DNA of 64,000 bases, taken from contig NZ_JAAKGT010000013.1 of NCBI RefSeq assembly GCF_011043625.1, forward strand, positions 45,256-109,255, read 5' to 3'. Shown here piece by piece: positions 52,548 through 61,212 of this stretch; within the stretch, counting starts at the first letter, position 1, and each line of letters starts with the position of its first letter. Source of the DNA: Caulobacter sp. 602-2. GTDB lineage: Bacteria; Pseudomonadota; Alphaproteobacteria; Caulobacterales; Caulobacteraceae. A program made the position numbers and the translations under genes. Below the pieces are notes generated by a model that was given only the letters and a program-made list of their open reading frames with translations, did no database searches and was not told where the DNA came from.

Positions 52548-53702
52548 ATGGCAGACGAGATCGACGATCAGGCCGCGATGGCCCAATGGGCGGCGGAGAA
52601 CCCCCCGGGGACCTTCGACGCCTCGGGCGGCGGCGAGCTGAACAACAGCTTCGGCGACTTCAGCGGCGGCATGGCCGGCATGGCCGGCTGGGACGACGGC
52701 GGCGGCGACGGCATGGGATCCGAGCGGATCCTGAACCAGGACGAGATCGACAGCCTGCTGGGCTTCGACCTGTCGGGCGACGGCGGCGACGACCGCACGG
52801 GCATCCGCGCCATCATCAACTCGGCGCTGGTCTCGTACGAGCGCCTGCCGATGCTGGAAATCGTCTTCGACCGCCTGGTGCGGTTGATGACGACGTCCCT
52901 GCGCAACTTCACCTCCGACAACGTCGAAGTCAGCCTCGACAACATCAGCTCGATCCGCTTCGGCGACTACCTGAACTCGATCCCGCTGCCGGCGATCCTG
53001 GCGGTGTTCCGGGCCGAGGAGCTGGACAACTACGGCCTGCTGACGGTCGACTCCAACCTGATCTACTCGATCGTCGACGTGCTGCTGGGCGGCCGTCGCG
53101 GCACCGCGGCCATGCGTATCGAGGGCCGTCCCTACACCACCATCGAACGCGTGCTGGTGCAGCGGATGGTCGAGGTGGTGCTGAACGACGCCAAGGCCGC
53201 CTTCGAGCCGCTGCATCCGGTGTCGTTCACCCTGGACCGCCTGGAGACCAACCCGCGCTTCGCCGCCATCGCCCGTCCGGCCAACGCCGCGATCCTGGTG
53301 AAGCTGCGGATCGACATGGAAGACCGCGGCGGCCGCATCGAGCTGCTGCTGCCCTACGCCACGCTGGAACCCATCCGGAAGATGCTGCTGCAGCAGTTCA
53401 TGGGTGAGAAGTTCGGCCGCGACAACATCTGGGAAGGCCACTTGGCCACCGAGCTCTGGACCACCCAGATGGAGGTGCGCGCCGTGCTCGACGAGCAGCA
53501 GCTGCCGCTTTCCAAGGTGCTGAACCTGCAGGTCGGCGACACGTTGATGCTGAACGCCACGCCCGACAGTCTGGTGGAGTTGCGGGCGGGGTCGATTCCG
53601 CTTACCCGCGGCCGGATGGGCCGCCGTAACCATTCCATCGCCATCCGGGCCGACGCCCCGCTGACGCCCGCGGCGAAGAAGGCGGTTCAGAAACTGAAAT
53701 GA
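52548..53702 (+). CDS. fliM: Flagellar motor switch protein FliM
   Basis: A 384-residue switch protein. After an acidic/Gly-rich N-terminal stretch come LNQDEIDSLLGFD (CheY-binding-type motif, shifted inward relative to E. coli) and the middle domain LPMLEIVFDRLVRLMTTSLRNF, the GG-loop-like VLLGGRRGTAAMRIEGRPYTTIER, and a SpoA-like C-terminal domain (LPLSKVLNLQVGDTLML). Stop and next start overlap by four bases. Confidence 0.95.
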   Translation: MADEIDDQAAMAQWAAENPPGTFDASGGGELNNSFGDFSGGMAGMAGWDDGGGDGMGSERILNQDEIDSLLGFDLSGDGGDDRTGIRAIINSALVSYERLPMLEIVFDRLVRLMTTSLRNFTSDNVEVSLDNISSIRFGDYLNSIPLPAILAVFRAEELDNYGLLTVDSNLIYSIVDVLLGGRRGTAAMRIEGRPYTTIERVLVQRMVEVVLNDAKAAFEPLHPVSFTLDRLETNPRFAAIARPANAAILVKLRIDMEDRGGRIELLLPYATLEPIRKMLLQQFMGEKFGRDNIWEGHLATELWTTQMEVRAVLDEQQLPLSKVLNLQVGDTLMLNATPDSLVELRAGSIPLTRGRMGRRNHSIAIRADAPLTPAAKKAVQKLK

Positions 53703-54313
53703 GCCTGATCTCGGTCGCCCTGCAGGTTCTTCTGGCGGTGCTGCTGATGGTGGCGCTGGTCTTCGGCTGGCGCCTGGAGCGCAAGCTGAAGGCGCTGCGC
53801 GACGCCCAGAGCGGCTTCGCCAAGGCCGTGGCCGACCTGGACAACGCCGCCCAGCGCGCCGAACAGGGCCTGGCCGACCTGCGCGCGGCGACCGACGAGG
53901 CTTCCGAATACCTGGCCGACCGCATCGAGAAGGCCAAGGCCCTGGCGCTGCAGCTGGACGAGCGCATGACCCGCGCCGCCGCCGCGCCGCGCATCGAGGC
54001 CCGTCCCGAGCCGGCGCAGCGTCCGGCCCGCGATCCGCGTGATTTCGCCGCGCCGCCGGCGCCCGAAGCCGCCCCGGCCGGCGGTCGCCGCCTGAACGCA
54101 CAGGACTTCGAAGCCATGCTGGAGCGCGAGGCTCGCGCCCGCGGCGCCGGCCCTGCGACCTCGCGTCCCGCGACGGCCGCCAATTCCTCGCCTATTTCGT
54201 CGCCCACGCCCGCGCGTGAAACGCCCCGTTCACGGGCTCGGGTGGATGATGACCTGTTCGACGGCCCCGACCCCGCGTCGCGGCCCGGATCGCCATTCAG
54301 AGACCGTCGATGA
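53699..54313 (+). CDS. pflI: PflI-like flagellar positioning protein (DUF6468)
   Basis: A 204-residue bitopic protein: N-terminal membrane helix (MSLISVALQVLLAVLLMVALVFGW), a coiled-coil (about residues 25-95, RKLKALRDAQSGFAKAVADL and on), and a Pro/Ala/Arg-rich tail. This plan and the place right after fliM fit PflI, the Caulobacter inner-membrane protein needed for correct polar placement of the flagellum. The symbol is assigned by context and architecture, not by full alignment. Start overlaps fliM; stop overlaps the next gene by four bases. Confidence 0.7.
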   Translation: MSLISVALQVLLAVLLMVALVFGWRLERKLKALRDAQSGFAKAVADLDNAAQRAEQGLADLRAATDEASEYLADRIEKAKALALQLDERMTRAAAAPRIEARPEPAQRPARDPRDFAAPPAPEAAPAGGRRLNAQDFEAMLEREARARGAGPATSRPATAANSSPISSPTPARETPRSRARVDDDLFDGPDPASRPGSPFRDRR

Positions 54314-55092
54314 AGAACGTTCCCCGCATCCTGCCGATCGTCGGCGTCGCCGTCGTCGGCGTCCTGGCGGTCAACGCCCTGGCCGGCGCCAAGTCGGTTC
54401 CCGACCTGCTGAGCGGGGCGAAGGCCTTCGCCGAGGGCGCCAAGGCCGAGAAGAAGGACGCCAAGGGCGAGGAAGCCGCCTCGGCCGAGAGCGCGTCGAG
54501 CGACGCCGCCGCCAAGGCCGCCCCGCCGCGCATCTGCGCGCCGTCGGCCACGGACCTTGCCAAGGAAGCGGGCCTGTCGCCGGCCGAACTGCGCGTGCTG
54601 CAGAGCCTGGGCCAGCGTCGCGGCCAGCTGGACCAGCGCGAGCAGGACATCGACGTCCAGCTGCAGTTGCTGGCCGCCGCCGAGGCCAAGCTCGACGCCA
54701 AGATGAAGACCCTCAACGGCATGAAGGGCGAGATCCAGGGCCTGCTGGGCCAGGCCGACAGCCAGAAGGCCGCCGAGGTCGACCGCATGGTCACCGTGTT
54801 CTCGGCCATGAAGCCCAAGGATGCGGCCGTGCGCCTGACGGTGCTGGAAGACAGCGTGCGCCTGCCGATCGCCGCGAAGATGAAGGAGCGGACGCTGGCC
54901 ATGATCCTGGCCAACATGGCGCCCGCCGACGCCAAGGTGCTGACCGAGCGCCTGGCCAGCCGCTTCTCGGGCGACGCCATCGCCAAGGGCAAGGCCGCCG
55001 TGGCCGAGAACGCCGCGGCGCCCGCCGCCGGCGGCCAGCAGGCCGCGGCTCCGGCCCTGGCCGGCGCCGGCGCGCCGAAAAAGGCCGGCTAA
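54310..55092 (+). CDS. MotE-like flagellar protein (MgtE-N-type coiled coil)
   Basis: A 260-residue protein with an N-terminal membrane or signal segment (ILPIVGVAVVGVLAVNALAG), then a Glu/Lys-rich region and coiled coil (QRRGQLDQREQDIDVQLQLL...). A helical KAAEVDRMVTVFSAMKPKDAAVRLTVLED and AMILANMAPADAKVLTERLAS repeat is typical of MgtE-N / MotE domains. MotE is a chaperone for MotC in rhizobia, so a role in motor assembly is inferred. ATGA overlap with pflI. Confidence 0.7.
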   Translation: MKNVPRILPIVGVAVVGVLAVNALAGAKSVPDLLSGAKAFAEGAKAEKKDAKGEEAASAESASSDAAAKAAPPRICAPSATDLAKEAGLSPAELRVLQSLGQRRGQLDQREQDIDVQLQLLAAAEAKLDAKMKTLNGMKGEIQGLLGQADSQKAAEVDRMVTVFSAMKPKDAAVRLTVLEDSVRLPIAAKMKERTLAMILANMAPADAKVLTERLASRFSGDAIAKGKAAVAENAAAPAAGGQQAAAPALAGAGAPKKAG

Positions 55093-55110
55093 GGGGAAGC
55101 TGGGGGGCTC

Positions 55111-57984
55111 ATGAACCTGCGGGGGGCGTTGAAGGCGAGCGTTGCGGCGATCTGCATCGCCGGCGTCGTCGCGCCCACGGTTCTGGCGGCCGCGCCCGCC
55201 GCGGCCCAGGCCGTGCAGGGCGATCTGGTCGTTCGCGTCGCCCAGGCCCCCGACTTCTCGCGCCTGGAGTTCCGCTGGAGCGGACGCGTTCCGGTGATGA
55301 AGATGCGCCGCGAGGGCCAGCAGGCGATCCTGCGCTTCGGCCGCGACGCCAATCCCAATCTGGCCAGCCTTCGCATCGCCCCGCCGCGTTGGGTGAAGAC
55401 GGTCGAGGCCCGCCATGTCGGCGGCGCGCTGGAACTGGTCCTGACCCTGACCGACGACGCCGACCTGCGGGTCGGGCGCGCCGACGGCATCGACTTCGTC
55501 AACGTCTTCGCCAAGCCGCCGCAGGCCGGAGCGCCCGCCGCGGCGACCGCGACGCCCGCGCCCGTTCCGCGCGATCCCCGCCGTCCCAATCCCGCGCCCG
55601 CCAGCGGCGTGGTGGCCGTGACCTACAACAAGGCCGACGGCCAGACCCAGTTCGTGACCACCTGGGCCGCGCCGGCCGCGGCCGCCGTGTTCAAGCGCGG
55701 CGAGGCGGTCTGGGTGGTGTTCGACGCGCCCGTTCGCCTGGACCTTGGCCGCACGCCGCAGACCGGGCCCAGCCACACCAAGATCCAGGTCTTCCGCGGC
55801 GCCGACTATTCGGCCCTGCGCATCTCGGCCAAGCCCGGCGTGCCGGTCTATGCCGAGGGGCAGGGCAACAGCTGGACCGTGGCCCTGGGGGCCGGCCTGC
55901 AGCGCGAGCCCGATCCGGTGAAGGTGGCCCGCGACGAAGCCGCCACCCCCGCCAGCCTGTCGGCCAACCTGGCCGGCGCGGCCCGTCCCGTGTGGGTCAG
56001 CGATCCGGCCGTGGGCGACCGCATCGGCGTGGTCCCGGCCCTGGCCCCCTCCAAGGGGCTGGCCTCGCGCCGCGAGTATGTGGAGATGGCCCTGCTGCCG
56101 TCGGCGCAGGGTCTGGCCGTCGAAGCCTTCGCCAGCGACGTGCAGATCCTGACCGAGGGCGACATCGTCCGCATCGGCCGACCCAAGGGCCTGGTGCTGT
56201 CGCCGGCCGGGGCCGGCGGGGGCGCAGCCGAGATCGTGACCGGCGCGCCGCAGCCGGCGGCCATGCCCGCTGTCATCGACCTGGAGCACTGGCCCAAGAC
56301 CGGCTCGGGCGGCTTCCTGGCCCGCTACAACGCCCTGCAGGCGGCCGTGGCCGCCGTCGATCCGGCCGACCGCCAGGGCGACATCGCCGCCCGCATGGCC
56401 CTGGCCCGTTTCCTGGTCGGCTCGAACCTGTCGTTCGAGGCGATCGGCGTGCTGAACGCCGCGGCCCGCAAGCAGCAGGGCCTGCTGGGCGACGCCGAGT
56501 TCCGCGGCCTGCGCGGCGCGGCCAAGGCCATGGCCGGCCGCTGGGCCGAGGCCGAGGCCGATTTCTCCTCGCCCGTGCTGTCGGACGACCCGTCCAGCGC
56601 CCTATGGCGCGGCTATGTCGCCTACAAGCAGGGCCAGTGGGTGGACGCCCGCAACAAGTTCGCAGGCGGCGCCCAGGCCATGAACCTGTTCCCGGCCGTG
56701 TGGCAGGCCCGCTTCCTGGGCGCCCAGGCCGAGTCGGCCGCGGCCACGGGCGACGGGGTCGGCGCCGAGCGTCTGGTCAACCAGGCCCTGAAGCTGCCCA
56801 AGCTGCCGATCGTCGACCAGTTGGACCTGCGCCTGACCCTGGCCAAGGCCTTCGAGCTGCAAGGGCGCAAGGACAAGGCGCTGAAGATGTTCCAGGCGAT
56901 CGGCAAGGCGCCGAACGACCGCATCGCCACGCCCGCCGTGCTGCACGCCACCCAGATCCGCCTGGAGAAGAACCAGATTTCGCCGGCCGAGGCCGCCAGG
57001 ACGCTGGACCAGCTGCGCTTCCGCTGGCGCGGCGACGGCGTCGAACTGGACGTCGTGCGGGCGCTGGGCAAGCTCTACATCGACCAGGGCCGCTATCGCG
57101 AGGCGCTGGAAGTGCTGCGCTCGGCCAACAAGGTGCTGCCGGACCTGCCGCAGGCGGTGGCTCTGCAGAACGATCTCTACGGCGCCTTCCGCACCCTGTT
57201 CCTCGACGGCCTGGCCGACGGTATGCAGCCGATCCAGGCCGTGGGCCTGTTCTACGACTATCAGGACCTGACGCCGATCGGCGCCGACGGCGACCAGATG
57301 GTCCGCAACCTCGTGCGCCGGCTGGTTGACGTCGACCTGCTGGACGAGGCGGCCAAGCTGCTCAAGTACCAGGTCGACAACCGCCTGAACGGCGTGCCCA
57401 AGGCCCAGGTGGCCACGGACCTGGCCTGGATCTACCTGATGGACCGCAAGCCCGAGGACGCGCTGGCGGCGATCAACAACACCCGCACCACCATCCTGCC
57501 GCCGGCCCTCAACAGCGAGCGCCGCCTGGCCACCGCCCGCGCCCTGATGACCCTGGGCCGCTACGACGACGCCCTGGAGGTGATCGAGGGCGACAAGGGC
57601 AAGGACGCCCAGGACATCCGCGGCGACATCGCCTGGAAGCAACGCAACTGGGCCCTGGCCGGCAAGCTGTACGAGGCCGCGCTGGGCGACCGCTTCAAGA
57701 ACGCGGCCGGCCTGTCGCCGTCGGACGAGGCCAAGCTGATGCGGGCCGCCGTGGCCTTCAGCCTGTCGGACGACGACGCCTCGCTGGGCCGCCTGCGCAC
57801 GCGCTACACCAACCTCATCGGCACGGCCCGCAATCCCGAAGGCCTGCGGGTGGCCCTGGCCGGCGTCGACGGCGTGGCCTCCAGCAGCGACTTTGGCCGC
57901 GTGACCGCCGAGAACGAGGTGTTCAACGGCTGGGTGGCCAAGATGAAGGACCGCTTCCGCGCGGCCGCGACGCCGAAGGTCTAG
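55111..57984 (+). CDS. Large periplasmic TPR-repeat protein of the flagellar cluster
   Basis: A 957-residue exported protein (signal peptide MNLRGALKASVAAICIAGVVAPTVLA). The N-terminal 140 residues form a beta-rich AMIN-like domain (VVRVAQAPDFSRLEFRWSG, RVGRADGIDFVNVFAKPP), then a Pro/Ala linker. The C-terminal half (about 400-957) is a run of TPR-like helix pairs (GRYREALEVLRSANKVL, GRYDDALEVIEGDKG, RNWALAGKLYEAAL). It is the last gene of the fliL operon by spacing (18 bases after the MotE-like gene). Role in motility is inferred from position only. Confidence 0.78.
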   Translation: MNLRGALKASVAAICIAGVVAPTVLAAAPAAAQAVQGDLVVRVAQAPDFSRLEFRWSGRVPVMKMRREGQQAILRFGRDANPNLASLRIAPPRWVKTVEARHVGGALELVLTLTDDADLRVGRADGIDFVNVFAKPPQAGAPAAATATPAPVPRDPRRPNPAPASGVVAVTYNKADGQTQFVTTWAAPAAAAVFKRGEAVWVVFDAPVRLDLGRTPQTGPSHTKIQVFRGADYSALRISAKPGVPVYAEGQGNSWTVALGAGLQREPDPVKVARDEAATPASLSANLAGAARPVWVSDPAVGDRIGVVPALAPSKGLASRREYVEMALLPSAQGLAVEAFASDVQILTEGDIVRIGRPKGLVLSPAGAGGGAAEIVTGAPQPAAMPAVIDLEHWPKTGSGGFLARYNALQAAVAAVDPADRQGDIAARMALARFLVGSNLSFEAIGVLNAAARKQQGLLGDAEFRGLRGAAKAMAGRWAEAEADFSSPVLSDDPSSALWRGYVAYKQGQWVDARNKFAGGAQAMNLFPAVWQARFLGAQAESAAATGDGVGAERLVNQALKLPKLPIVDQLDLRLTLAKAFELQGRKDKALKMFQAIGKAPNDRIATPAVLHATQIRLEKNQISPAEAARTLDQLRFRWRGDGVELDVVRALGKLYIDQGRYREALEVLRSANKVLPDLPQAVALQNDLYGAFRTLFLDGLADGMQPIQAVGLFYDYQDLTPIGADGDQMVRNLVRRLVDVDLLDEAAKLLKYQVDNRLNGVPKAQVATDLAWIYLMDRKPEDALAAINNTRTTILPPALNSERRLATARALMTLGRYDDALEVIEGDKGKDAQDIRGDIAWKQRNWALAGKLYEAALGDRFKNAAGLSPSDEAKLMRAAVAFSLSDDDASLGRLRTRYTNLIGTARNPEGLRVALAGVDGVASSSDFGRVTAENEVFNGWVAKMKDRFRAAATPKV

Positions 57985-57994
57985 GACCGGGCCT

Positions 57995-58159
57995 TCCTTC
58001 TCCCCTTTTGGGAGAAGGTGTCGGCGCTAGCCGACGGATGAGGGGTCTCTCAGATCTCGAGCACTTCACCCGGCCTGGGCCTCGGTCGCAGCTGGCCGGC
58101 CTATCGACCCCTCACCCGACCTCCTTCGGAGGCCACCCTCTTCCGCAAGGGGAGAGGGA
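57995..58159. repeat. Dispersed hairpin repeats, family D (copy 2)
   Basis: CCTTCTCCCCTTTTGGGAGAAGG hairpin, a GTCGGCGCTAGCCGAC hairpin and the end GGATGAGGGGTCTCTC, then CGACCCCTCACCCGACC and CCCTCTTCCGCAAGGGGAGAGGG in inverted order. Fills the gap between the TPR gene and the convergent thiolase gene. Confidence 0.8.
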
Positions 58160-59356
<1,197 letters not shown>

Positions 59357-59387
59357 GGCGGCTCCGGGGCGGCGTTCGGCGCACATT

Positions 59388-59401
59388 CAAACGAACGTTT
59401 G
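59388..59401. promoter_or_regulatory. PsrA-type operator palindrome upstream of the thiolase gene
   Basis: CAAACGAACGTTTG follows the CAAAC-N4-GTTTG format, like 32128-32141, and lies 32 bases before the thiolase ATG. Arms CAAACG / CGTTTG are perfect. Confidence 0.6.
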
Positions 59402-59452
59402 CGGGAAGCGCAATGCGCTTGCGACGAGCGGGTAGGGGACTAGGCTGGGGGC

Positions 59453-59857
59453 ATGAGCCCAACCGTGCAGCCCTTCCTGATGTTCCAGGACGGCGTCGGC
59501 CCCGACGCGCTGGACTTCTACGTCTCGGTTTTTCCAGGCAGCGTGGTCGAGGAGGTCGAGCTCTACGGTCCTGCCGGCCCGGGGCCGCAGGGTACGATCA
59601 AGACGGCCCGCTTCACGATCGGCGGCCAGAGCGTGATGTGCAGCGACAGCTTCATCAAGCACGCTTTCACCTTCACGCCGTCGTTCTCGTTCTTCGTCAC
59701 CTGCGCCTCGGCGGCCGAGGTCGATCGCCTGGCCGGGGTGCTGGGCGAGGGCGGCGGGGTGCTGATGCCGCCTGGAAACTATGGGTTCAGCCCCTGGTTC
59801 GCGTGGGTGTCGGACCGCTTCGGCGTGTCCTGGCAACTGAACGTCGGGGAAGATTGA
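59453..59857 (+). CDS. VOC-superfamily (PhnB-like) protein
   Basis: A 134-residue protein: VQPFLMFQDGVGPDALDFYVSVFPGS at the start, GQSVMCSDSFIKHAFTFTPSFSFFVTC in the middle, and NYGFSPWFAWVSDRFGVSWQLNV at the end. This is the PhnB-like branch of the vicinal oxygen chelate fold, often annotated 3-demethylubiquinone methyltransferase-like although no methyltransferase motif is present. Function not known. Divergent from the thiolase with a 97-base gap that contains the operator. Confidence 0.82.
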   Translation: MSPTVQPFLMFQDGVGPDALDFYVSVFPGSVVEEVELYGPAGPGPQGTIKTARFTIGGQSVMCSDSFIKHAFTFTPSFSFFVTCASAAEVDRLAGVLGEGGGVLMPPGNYGFSPWFAWVSDRFGVSWQLNVGED

Positions 59858-59920
59858 CGTCAGTTTCGAATTAGGACTATGTCGGTCGCGCGCCGCTCCA
59901 GGCGTGGGAGACCAAGCACC

Positions 59921-60700
59921 GTGCCCAGCTACAGCGAACTGATCGACGCCCTGCGGATCGATGGCGAGACGGTGGTCGCGACCGTGGGCGACGACTGGAA
60001 GCAGGGGCGCACCACCTATGGCGGCCTGTCGGCGGCCCTGTGCCTGGAAGCCGCCGCGCGCCGCCTGCCGCAGGCCCCGCCGCTGCGTTCGGCCCAGTTC
60101 GCCTTCGTCGGCCCGGCGGCCGGCGAATTGTCTGCAAAGGTGGAGGTGCTGCGCCAAGGCAAGTCGGCGCTGTTCGCCAGCGTCGACCTGACGGGGGAGG
60201 GCGGCCTGGCCACGCGCGGCACGTTGACCTTCGGCGCCGAGCGCGCCTCCAGGCTCGATCACCTCGACCTGCCGGCGCCGGCCGCGCCCGCGCCCGAGGC
60301 CTGCGAGCTGTTCATCCCCGAAGGGGCCGGTCCCGCTTTCGCCCGCCAGTTCGAGTTCCGCTACGTGGCTGGCGGACGGCCCTTGAGCGGCGGGCCGCCC
60401 GACTTCCTGGTGTGGATCCGTCACCGCGACGCGGCCGCCCGCTCGCTGGCGGCCATGGTCGCCCTGGCCGACGCGTTGCCGCCGCCGGCCCTGTCGGTGT
60501 TCGACCAGTTCGCGCCCATCTCGACCATGACCTGGTCGATGGACGTGCTGGGCGATGCGCCCGACGACGACGGCTGGCGACTGATGAGCAGCCGGGCCGA
60601 GACGATCCGCGAGGGCTATTCGGCCCAGGCCATGACCCTGTGGAGCCGGGACGGAACCCCGCTGATCGCCGCCCGCCAGACGGTGGCCGTGTTTCTCTGA
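59921..60700 (+). CDS. Acyl-CoA thioesterase-family protein (double hot-dog)
   Basis: A 259-residue protein with the double hot-dog features of TesB-type thioesterases: TTYGGLSAALCLEAAARRLP, LRSAQFAFVGPAAGELSAKVEVLRQGKS, and a second half with LVWIRHRD and AETIREGYSAQAMTLWSRDG. GTG 59921 follows GGGAG; an in-frame ATG at 59879 would add 14 basic residues. It could hydrolyse acyl-CoAs formed in the same lipid catabolism served by the neighbouring thiolase. Confidence 0.8.
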   Translation: MPSYSELIDALRIDGETVVATVGDDWKQGRTTYGGLSAALCLEAAARRLPQAPPLRSAQFAFVGPAAGELSAKVEVLRQGKSALFASVDLTGEGGLATRGTLTFGAERASRLDHLDLPAPAAPAPEACELFIPEGAGPAFARQFEFRYVAGGRPLSGGPPDFLVWIRHRDAAARSLAAMVALADALPPPALSVFDQFAPISTMTWSMDVLGDAPDDDGWRLMSSRAETIREGYSAQAMTLWSRDGTPLIAARQTVAVFL

Positions 60701-60787
60701 AGCTTGCCGGGGCGAAGGGCGGGGGCATTGCCTCGCCCCGTCGACTGCGGCTAAGGAGAACGCCCGTTCGCGAACATGCGTCGGCGC

Positions 60788-60862
60788 GCCGGTTTAGCTC
60801 AGCGGTAGAGCAGCGGTTTTGTAAACCGAAGGTCGGGGGTTCAATCCCCTCAACCGGCACCA
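60788..60862 (+). tRNA. tRNA-Thr (anticodon TGT)
   Basis: A full cloverleaf: acceptor arms GCCGGTT / AACCGGC, D stem GCTC / GAGC, anticodon loop TTTGTAA with anticodon TGT (decodes ACA, Thr), T arm GGGGG-TTCAATC-CCCTC, and encoded 3' CCA. The base pair at the top of the anticodon stem is a G-A mismatch. It lies after the thioesterase gene and ahead of the TonB receptor promoter. Confidence 0.93.
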
Positions 60863-61212
60863 CGTCTCCCTCCCTTCGAAGGTCCAGGATCGGTTGCTCC
60901 GGCGCCCGCAAAGGCGACGCCGCGTCTGCGCCTTTCGTCCGTATTTGTTCGTTCACGGATCGTTGTTCGGGTAAGTCATGTCTTACTTGCCGGTCAGGCG
61001 GGCCAGATCGCTGCGCCATGGATGCGGAATAAGATCATATATTGCTGTTATTCTTTCTCTGGTTTCTCCAGTAAATGCAGCGTGCAAGCTGGAGCCTCTT
61101 TAGGCAACGTCCAGTTGTCGTGAAAAATTCAAGCAATAGCGCCGGTTTTTTATGGCGCTGGCGTAACGTCGCGGCGTAGGCAGCGCCCCTATAAATTACA
61201 GGGGATAGACCT
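60863..61212 (+). promoter_or_regulatory. Intergenic region upstream of the TonB-dependent receptor gene
   Basis: About 350 bases with no gene. 61030-61160 is AT-rich (GATCATATATTGCTGTTATTC and on) and likely contains the receptor promoter. A hairpin GCGCC ... GGCGC (61140-61160) encloses TTTTTTAT. No Fur box or riboswitch could be recognised with confidence. Confidence 0.4.
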
